The notes beneath the pieces are model-generated. The model was not told the origin of the DNA. It ran no database searches and saw only the letters and a list, made by a program, of their open reading frames with translations. Shown here in pieces: positions 57,661 through 64,000 of a DNA stretch of 64,000 bases. Source of the stretch: Thinopyrum elongatum (taxonomy: Eukaryota > Streptophyta > Magnoliopsida > Poales > Poaceae). The stretch covers positions 362,270,921 through 362,334,920 of the forward strand of contig CM022297.1 of NCBI GenBank assembly GCA_011799875.1. Direction: 5' to 3'. Within the stretch, counting starts at the first letter, position 1, and every line of letters begins with the position of its first letter. A program made the position numbers and the translations under genes.

Positions 57661-58945
57661 CACGGGAAGCAAATAGAGACTCAAAGGGTTTCAAACCAAA
57701 AGATTCGATCCGAATGTTTCCAAGATAAAACGAGCTCAAGGCTCGGTAGAGTATTTCATTACATCAACCACCCGGCATTCCGGGGCAAATTCAATCAAGT
57801 GTTTTTAAGCTTCAGGCGGAGGGCTAGCTGGGTCAACAAAGGTCTCCAGATCAATCCCGTCGGTGATGCGAGTGGCAACTTTAGCGAAGGTCTCCATGAA
57901 ATCCTCAAACTTGAGGTTCTTCTTGTTCATCACTCGGAGGTTCTTCAGCTTCTCCTCGTCCACATTCTTGCAATGCACGCGGACGAGTGACAGCGCCACA
58001 TCAGCACCACTCCGAGCGGCGGACTTCTTCCAAGCCTTCACCCGAGCAGGAACTTCATTTAACCTTGTCATAACCGACTCCAGGTCCGTCTGGGTCTCCT
58101 CGCCCGGCTGCAATTCCTTGTCAATCCGGCCCATGGCACCTCGGGTCCGAGTGATATAGCCTAGCGTGTTCTCCAAGCGATCCTCCAACCGAAGGATAGC
58201 AAGTGCCGCTTTGTCGGCGACGAGTGACCTGGCAGGGTTCAGATCCCTCTCTATCCTCTGCAATGCTCTGAAGAAGACAGTCCATGAGCGAATGGTTGAG
58301 AAAGATTTGGTAGCATATGGAGTTCACTCGGTCGAGGAAGAACTTACCGACAAGTTACTCGCTAAACTCCTCGCACACCTCCTCCATATGTGTTTCCAAG
58401 GCGTCCTTCTTCTCAGTCAGCTGTGCAACCTTCTCCTCCAACGTATTCGCCTCGGCAAAGACGCTTGCAGCAGCCTTGAGGTTATTAATCTCGTCCTCCA
58501 ATTTGCCGACTGAAGCCAGCTTCTTGTCGGCAAGCTGGGCCTTGGTCCTTGCCTCCTTCTGGGCCAGCGCCAGATCCTTATCCTTGTTCTCCAGAGCATG
58601 CTTCATGGTTTCTAAAGAAATAGAAGTCCTGAGCCTCGTTACGAGTTGGGCATTCTCGCTACGAACATCTGTCGAGGCGGAGTGACTCGGATCAAAGATG
58701 AAACATATTACAATTACCGACTGAAGGAAATGACTCACCTCCCAGAGCGGTTTTCTCCTTCTCCACTCGGGCACTCTTGAGCTTCTCATCATCCAGATCC
58801 AGTCGGAGGGATATCACCTCCTTTTCCAGCACAGCATAATGGGATCCCAACTCACAGGTTCTCTGCAGCATACAAGAAGTAATCGGTCGCTTCCCCGAAG
58901 GAAGAATCAAAGCACTAACACACAGACACACTGTGGATCATGACC

Positions 58946-59096
58946 GGGTGGAACAAGCTTGACCAGTACCAAATCCTAAAGTACCCTTGGTACCGAGTGG
59001 AACAAGCTTGACCAGTACCAAATCCTAAAGTACCCTTGGTACTGAGTGGAACAAGCTTGACCAGTACCAAATCCTAAGGTACCCTTGGTACCGAGT
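58946..59096. repeat. Three 49-bp tandem units in intron 4 of the antisense ORF
   Basis: GAACAAGCTT starts at 58951, 59000 and 59049, an exact 49-base period. Units read GAACAAGCTTGACCAGTACC, AAATCCTAAAGTACCCTTGG, TACCGAGTG. Confidence 0.9.
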
Positions 59097-59239
59097 GGAA
59101 CAGGCGATGAAGAAGACAGAGGACAACAACACAAGATGACCTGCCTCACTCGGCTGACTTCTGAGTCAGTAACGAAGGTAGTTTTACCTATTATCTCACC
59201 AGTAAACGGGTGTCGCCGAGCGTCCTGAACGCCTAAACG

Positions 59240-59640
59240 ACAGTTCTAAAGACTACCACCAATTGCCCGCAATCAACGGTAGTCTCGGGGACTACACCCA
59301 GTAGGCGCACTTAGCGTGCCCCCACTGGAAAGTGACTCGTTGATGGAGCTAAAAAAAATCAATTACAAGTTCAAAGACTCCTGCCGACTGATTCCAGTCA
59401 ACAGGAGCCTCGGGGACTACACCCAGTGGGTGCACTCAGCGTGCCCCCACTAGATTATGATCACTCGACTACGCTTCGGCTAGACTCCGAGTGTACATAA
59501 AGAAATTCAACAAAACTTCAAAGACTCTTGCCGACTGATCCTAGTCGACAAGAGCCTCGGGGACTACACCCAGTGGGTGCACTCAGCGTGCCCCCACTAG
59601 ATCATGTACACCCAGTGGGTGTGCCCTGCGCAAACCCACT
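59240..59640. repeat. Three diverged copies of a roughly 140-bp unit in the same intron
   Basis: The block CTCGGGGACTACACCCAGT, then GGGTGCACTCAGCGTGCCCC followed by CACT, occurs near 59283, 59411 and 59556. Each is preceded by a short TGCCGACTGA-like inverted pair (CCGACTGATTCCAGTCAACAGG). Confidence 0.8.
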
Positions 59641-62330
59641 GGCAGGAATCCTACTACAAGAAGAGAAGAAACTTCGAAATTTCAACTGACGGGAAATAAT
59701 ACTCACAATGGTACTTACTCGAACATTGGTCTCCAGCGTTGTGCTGGCGTCATAGGCCTCCTTCAGTCGGCTGCACATCAAGCCCACCTGGATCAGCGCC
59801 TCCTTACTCGCCCCCACCTGATCCTCTGGGACATGGTACAGGGGGAAAGAAGTAGTTGGGGCAGGCGGAGTCGCAGACGTCGGCCTCTGGGCTGGAATCG
59901 TCGCCGTGCCACTCGGAGGAGCTTGGGAAGATCCTGCAGCCAACACCACCGCGGTCGAAGACGCCGAACCACCTTGAGCCATAGGACTCGGCCTCGCGGT
60001 CTTGGCGGCGGCCTTTGCCGGGGAAATACGGGTCATTTGGCAAGGAGAGGCATCCGTCATTGGCGTGTCAGCATTCGACGCTCCCTCCCTGGTGACGTCC
60101 GGATTCGATGGGTCTACGCCTACTTCGTCGTCCAGTTGGATAATCTCGGGCGAGGCTGCATAAATCAAGGAAATCATCAAAGTTCAGTCGAAGAAGGCAT
60201 AACCATATGAGTTAATCAATACAACATACCTTTGGAAGTGGCGGCATCCGCCGAGTCGGCGTTACTCGGGCCTGGCTTGCGGGCATGCGGGTCTGCTGAA
60301 GTTGTCGAGGTGTCATTGCTTCAAGGATCAAACAACACTCGGTCAGCAACCGAATGAATTCAAAAACAAACAAGGAATCGATGAGAGCACTCACGCCGAG
60401 GTTATAGGCACTGCCACCCTGATCCGAGGCACCGCGACCTTTCGGGGCTTGGAGGAGATCTGCTTGGGCAGCTTGGGCTGCTTCTCTGCTGAGCTCTCAG
60501 CTTTAGCGCGAGAACGCTTCGAGCTCCGAGTTGTCTGACCAGGAACAATCGGCTGTGGAGTCCCACTTGCCTTGCCCTTTGGATCGTGTAGCGCCTTGGA
60601 GCGAGGTTCCTTGGGAGCTTCATAGGATGGGGAGGACTCCGCCTCCCCCCCTCCTCAAAATCCTCCTCCTCCTCCTCGTCATCGTCCTCCTCCTCTTCAT
60701 CACTCTCGTCATCATCAGAACTCTCCGAGTACTGCTGCTCGGTGTCACTCGCCACATCTTGAGGCGAACAATCCACCACCGGAATCTTGGAGATCATCTT
60801 CGGGAAATCCTGAAGGACAAATTCATCGCAACAGTTAAAGTCAGATACACATGAAACGATACACGCATGGACCGACCGGGCATCACACACATACCTCTAG
60901 GGGCTGCAAGTCCTTGGAATATGGAGGCACCCTCCTGGTCCCCCTCGGGTTGTCTCGGGCGCAGGTGATGGCCTTGATCTTGGCTCCCACGTCCGTCTCG
61001 GCAAGCTCCTCAGGGTGCACTCGGGTGGGGTCACTCGGCCCCTCGTACATCCACATCGGATGGATCCTGACCTGTAGCGGCTGGACCCGCCGAGTGAGAA
61101 ACACCTCAAGTAAGTCCATCCCACTGACGCCGGCGTTCACGGCGCTGATGAGGGCACTGGACAAGATGTCGACCTCCGCCTTCTCCTCCTTTGCCACAGA
61201 GAGCGATGGAGGAGCTCTCACTCTCTCCGAGGAATACGGTGGGAGGCCTGACCGAGTGCTGGCGCTGGGGACGTCTCTGCAATAGAACCAGGTGCCCTGC
61301 CACCCCTTGACGGAGTCAGGGAAGCTCATCTTCGGGAAAGATCTTCCTCCATGGACCTGGATGCCCATACCTCCGCACAGTTGGGTGACATGGGTTTTCT
61401 CTCCACTCGACGAGTCTTTCTTCACGGCCATCGACCGACAAGTGAAGATATACTTGAAGAGGCCCCAATGGGGCGGGCAGCCCAAGAAGTTCTCACAGAG
61501 AGAGACAAAAGCCGAGAGGTAGATGATGTCGTTGGGAGGAAGATGGTGAAGTTGCGCACCGAAGTAGTCGAGAAAAGCCCGAAAGAAAGGGTGCAGAGGC
61601 ATCGAAAGGCCCCGCTCGATGTGGGTGACGAGCAGGAGTGCTCATCCTCTTGAGGCGCCGGCTCGACCTCCCTCGCACTCGGACGACGCCACCCTTCATG
61701 CGGAATCAGTCCCTTCTCCGCGAGCTCCTCCAGTCATCGAGCGATGACGCGCGACGAGATCCAGTCCCCCGCAGCGCCGCCGGCCGCCACACCGGAGCCA
61801 GAGGATGAAGCCTTCCCCGCCTTCTTTGCCTTCTCCGCCTTAGCCGTGGAGTCCCTCGCCATCATCGCACACTCGGGTGGAGGAGAGAAGCGGAGGAGTC
61901 GGGAGGAGAGAAAGGGGATCTGAGGCCCAGAGCTCTGCCCCCGAATCTTTTATACCTCCAGACCAAATCCTCAACAAATCTCCCACCGCGTATCCCTGGA
62001 TCGGCGGCCCGCGCGGCGAGGTTTTGCACAGAGCAGACGCAACACGTGGCGGGGATCGTGCGCGCAAATCGAGGAGCCACGCCCCCCACTTTCCCACTAA
62101 TGCATGGCATTACCGCTTCAGCGCGCGAACACGCAAATTCAAATCCCGAGATTTACGGGATAAATCAATCCGATTGATTACCAGCGATTCCTTTCCTAAA
62201 GGACGCACGTCAGTCCGACTGACCACCCTCCGTGGGGATTCGTTCACTCGACCACGTTAAACACCCAACTGAAGTCTTCTTCAGGATCGTTATGTGACGA
62301 GCTTGACGTGGGAGGGCGGTTGTAGCACGA

Positions 62331-62570
62331 GTCATTAGAAGGTGAAAGTGCTTCCTTACCACATGTATCGACTCGAGGAGCAGGATAGACGGCAGCTCAA
62401 ATTTGAGCAGTTTGTGTTGTGTTTGAAGAGTAACTCCTCAAAATTTGAGAATTAAAAATTTAAGGGGAAGGACTAGCTCTAATTAGTCTGAAAACGCAAG
62501 ATTTAAGACTTAAACATTTTTAGAAAATGTTAGAGATACTTTTATATAGCTATACGATGGGAATATTGTC
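62331..62570. other. Unassigned AT-rich sequence
   Basis: No ORF, terminus or recognised repeat is seen. It lies between the presumed truncated gypsy end and a fold-back MITE. Confidence 0.4.
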
Positions 62571-62970
62571 TTTGGAGGCCGAGCTCCATGGAGCTCGGTT
62601 TTGAAAATTTTGAATTTTATCGAATTTCATATTTTCTACATTTCAAAAAATTCTGAAAAAAAACACACATATACATGAAGGCATAACACACATGTGTGTA
62701 AATTTTTAGCGCAAAATAAGTTGAAATGAGGGCTGTGCAAAAAAGACAAATCTGGGGCTTTTTAACACATGATACTAGTCATCCTCCCAGGCCATGAATT
62801 TGTCTTTTTTGTACAGGTCACATTTCAACGTTTTTCATTCTGAAATTTTACACACATAGACATAACATACTTGTTTACTTGCACAATTTTTTTCAGATTT
62901 TTTTGAAACCGAAAAGTTTGAATTTTGATTTGTTTTCAAAAAAGACCTTCATGGCTCCCGGGAGCCAAAC
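62571..62970. mobile_element. Fold-back MITE with about 190-base inverted arms
   Basis: The two halves pair. The left arm TTGAAATGAGGGCTGTGCAA plus AAAAGACAAAT matches the complement of ATTTGTCTTTTTTGTACAGG plus TCACATTTCAA on the right. Outer parts match more loosely (TTTGGAGGCCGAGCTCCATG against GTTTGGCTCCCGGGAGCCAT). Only about 40 bases separate the arms. There is no ORF. It may be a Mutator-like or unclassified MITE; no clear TSD was found. Confidence 0.68.
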
Positions 62971-63347
62971 GTCCGCTCTCTATACAATGGCTCTATTATT
63001 AGCCATGCTATTTGAGTAGACCCTAGAATGTCCTATTACTAGTTTGATCGCCGGTTAGCTATAGATACCAGAGCATCTTTAAGGAAAACCTCATACTTGA
63101 GCCCCCATATGTCCACGGACACGCCGCATACATCTCTATTTTTGTCTGCCAATCCAAGAACATTCCCCAATTGTCCTCCCTGTCTGTTGCATTTTGTCAA
63201 ACATGTGATGTGCGCGGTTCAACGCGACGACACTAACGCGACCTCGTGCTCAAACACGTGCATAGCTCGCACCCGACGATGCCTCGGCTTGCCACCGACA
63301 CAAGCATACACACCAGCATCCACAAAAGCACACATACAAGCCCGTAA
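62971..63347. other. Intergenic sequence, possible Harbinger-type remnant
   Basis: AGAGCATCTTTAAGG near 63071, followed by CATATGTCCACGGACACGCC, resembles a worn Harbinger-type end, but no partner end is visible. CA-rich simple sequence (63295-63340) precedes H4. Confidence 0.3.
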
Positions 63348-63662
63348 GAGCAACTCCAACGCAGCGACCCAAATCGTCCGTCTGCATCCGTTTGGGTTGG
63401 TGCGGACAAAAGTGGAGGCCCAACGCGCCGCCCAAACCCAAAACGCATCCGCGCCGATGCATTTGCGGCCGAAATGCGTCGGCGTCCGCAAATGCGTCGG
63501 CGCGGACGCCAAGCGGACGCCTCGCGCGACTTCTCGGTGTCCGCCGCGGCCCTACCTGGCGGCCGTCCAACTACCCCGCGGCCAGTTGGTCAGCTTAATT
63601 TATGACGATCGTCCACCTCGGGCCCACGCGTCAGCGACGGCGGTCGTCCTTTTTTAAGCCTA

Positions 63663-63680
63663 GGGGGGGGGGGGGGGGGG
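63663..63680 (+). repeat. G18 homopolymer
   Basis: Eighteen consecutive G bases about 95 bases before the H4 gene ATG. A C11 run on plus (17062-17072), i.e. G11 on the gene strand, lies at a similar place before the H1 gene ATG. Confidence 0.9.
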
Positions 63681-63775
63681 CGTCGTCCTCATCCTCTTCC
63701 AGAAAGCCCCCGTCCCCATCTCGCCACCCTCTGCTCCCTCGTCGGCGGCAACCCTGGCCACCCTAGCCAAGCAAG

Positions 63776-64000
63776 ATGGGGTTCTTCTCCGGCCCCGGCA
63801 ACGGCAAAGCCAAGGGCAAGGCCCCCGCCGCCCCTCTCCCCCGCCTCCGCCGGCGCCTTCTCGCCGGTCGAGGCAGCGCGTGAACGTGCCAGTGCACAAG
63901 GTGGAGTGGCACTGGCAGCACCTCGTCCCTCTCCCGTACCCCGACGTCACCCTGCCGCACGATTGGCATTTGGATCCGGAGAGGATCCCAGTGCCGGCGA
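63776..64000 (+). pseudogene. H4-borne repeat protein of the WHW family (partial, frameshifted)
   Basis: ATG at 63776 opens MGFFSGPGNGKAKGKAPAAP and stops at a TGA (63881-63883). A one-base slip in the C-run near 63835-63845 gives the continuing frame APSRRSRQRVNVPVHKVEWH, then WQHLVPLPYPDVTLPHDWHL and DPERIPVPA at the window end. The W-H-W, PL-YPDV-LPH-WHLDP-RIPVPA blocks match the H1 copy, so these define the family. Lysine/glycine N-terminus, no membrane segment, no named domain that I recognise. Confidence 0.55.

Larger units (their letters stand above)
57805..61866 (-). pseudogene. Antisense accessory ORF of the gypsy element (7 exons, putative-gypsy-type-transposon family)
   Basis: On minus I can place seven exons with GT-AG borders: 61866-60895, 60809-60395, 60318-60230, 60155-59719, 58862-58739, 58668-58348 and 58267-57805. 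The protein starts MARDSTAKAEKAKKAGKASS and has the block LHPFFRAFLDYFGAQLHHLP, YLSAFVSLCENFLGCPPHWG, WQGTWFYCRDVPS, typical of the plant putative gypsy-type transposon domain (PF04195). An acidic linker (DESDEEEEDDDEEEEE), a low-complexity part and a coiled coil ending NLKFEDFMETFAKVATRITD follow. Lesions: CGA-to-TGA in exon 1, one base missing before HIERGL, a slip in the G-run near 60645, and a TAA near the end of exon 6. The function of this family is unknown. Confidence 0.75.
50022..62330 (+). mobile_element. Degenerate Tat-lineage Ty3/gypsy element (3' LTR not seen)
   Basis: A 5' LTR is followed by the primer site TTGGCGCCCACCGTGGGGC, then gag, protease, RT, RNase H and integrase in gypsy order on plus. 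A 70-bp repeat array and a multi-exon antisense ORF come next. Antisense accessory ORFs between pol and the 3' LTR are known in Tat-lineage elements such as RIRE2, Grande and Retand. No second LTR or polypurine tract is seen before unrelated sequence begins near 62330, so the 3' end is probably deleted. Exact ends are uncertain. Confidence 0.78.
63348..64000 (+). mobile_element. Harbinger-like element H4 (5' part, runs off the window)
   Basis: Begins GAGCAACTCCAACGC at 63348 after TAA (63345-63347), the expected PIF/Harbinger target. A GC-rich leader with repeated CGGACGC/GCGTCGGCG words, an 18-base G-run and a gene start follow. Confidence 0.6.

Overview
The window looks like nuclear DNA of a Triticeae grass (wheat, Aegilops or barley type). 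Most of it is nested LTR retrotransposons and PIF/Harbinger-like DNA elements, around one GC-rich, intron-bearing grass gene. There are no bacterial features. Family names such as WHAM/Sabrina and Angela/BARE are recalled from sequence style, not searched; boundaries marked exact rest on target-site duplications (TSDs) or splice sites I could read.

Left block (1-17406). Four pieces of one gypsy-like LTR family (LTR about 1.5 kb, starting TGATAYG) lie in both orientations: A (minus, 1-2139), B (minus, 2484-4485), C (plus, 4486-7467) and E (minus, 7875 to about 12170). A short degraded coding fragment separates A from B, and a CACTA-type terminus plus a small GC-rich piece separates C from E. 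A GC-rich Harbinger-like gene copy H1 (minus) follows, split by a 4.3 kb solo LTR (12227-16569) with a perfect TGGCG TSD.

Middle block (17410-38980). After about 1 kb of unassigned sequence comes Harbinger-like element H2 (18397-28574), carrying a Myb/NAM-associated ORF1 pseudogene. H2 is interrupted by a young copia element, Copia-1 (21066-28540; 269-bp LTRs with 3 differences, TSD AAACA, intact gag and pol), which carries an unexplained GC-rich ORF in its leader. The one clear host gene follows: a four-exon DUF630/DUF632 protein of the NRG2/REL2/APSR1 family (29553-38319, plus strand, 792 aa). Its 3.4 kb first intron holds a Stowaway MITE and a Harbinger-type MITE.

Right block (38983-64000). 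A second Harbinger-like element, H3 (minus), carries an ORF1 related to that of H2 and is split by an Angela/BARE-type copia element, Copia-2 (40104-48809, TSD GTTGG, two nonsense mutations and a lost integrase catalytic aspartate). A degenerate Tat-lineage gypsy element (about 50022-62330) follows, with gag-pol on plus, 70-bp tandem repeats, and a seven-exon antisense accessory ORF on minus; its 3' LTR is not seen. The window ends with a fold-back MITE (62571-62970) and the 5' end of another Harbinger-like element, H4, carrying the same unnamed gene family as H1.

The host gene therefore sits between two inverted Harbinger relatives, each reopened by a copia insertion. The elements encode their own capsid, protease, integrase and reverse transcriptase. 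I see no metabolic pathway or gene cluster.
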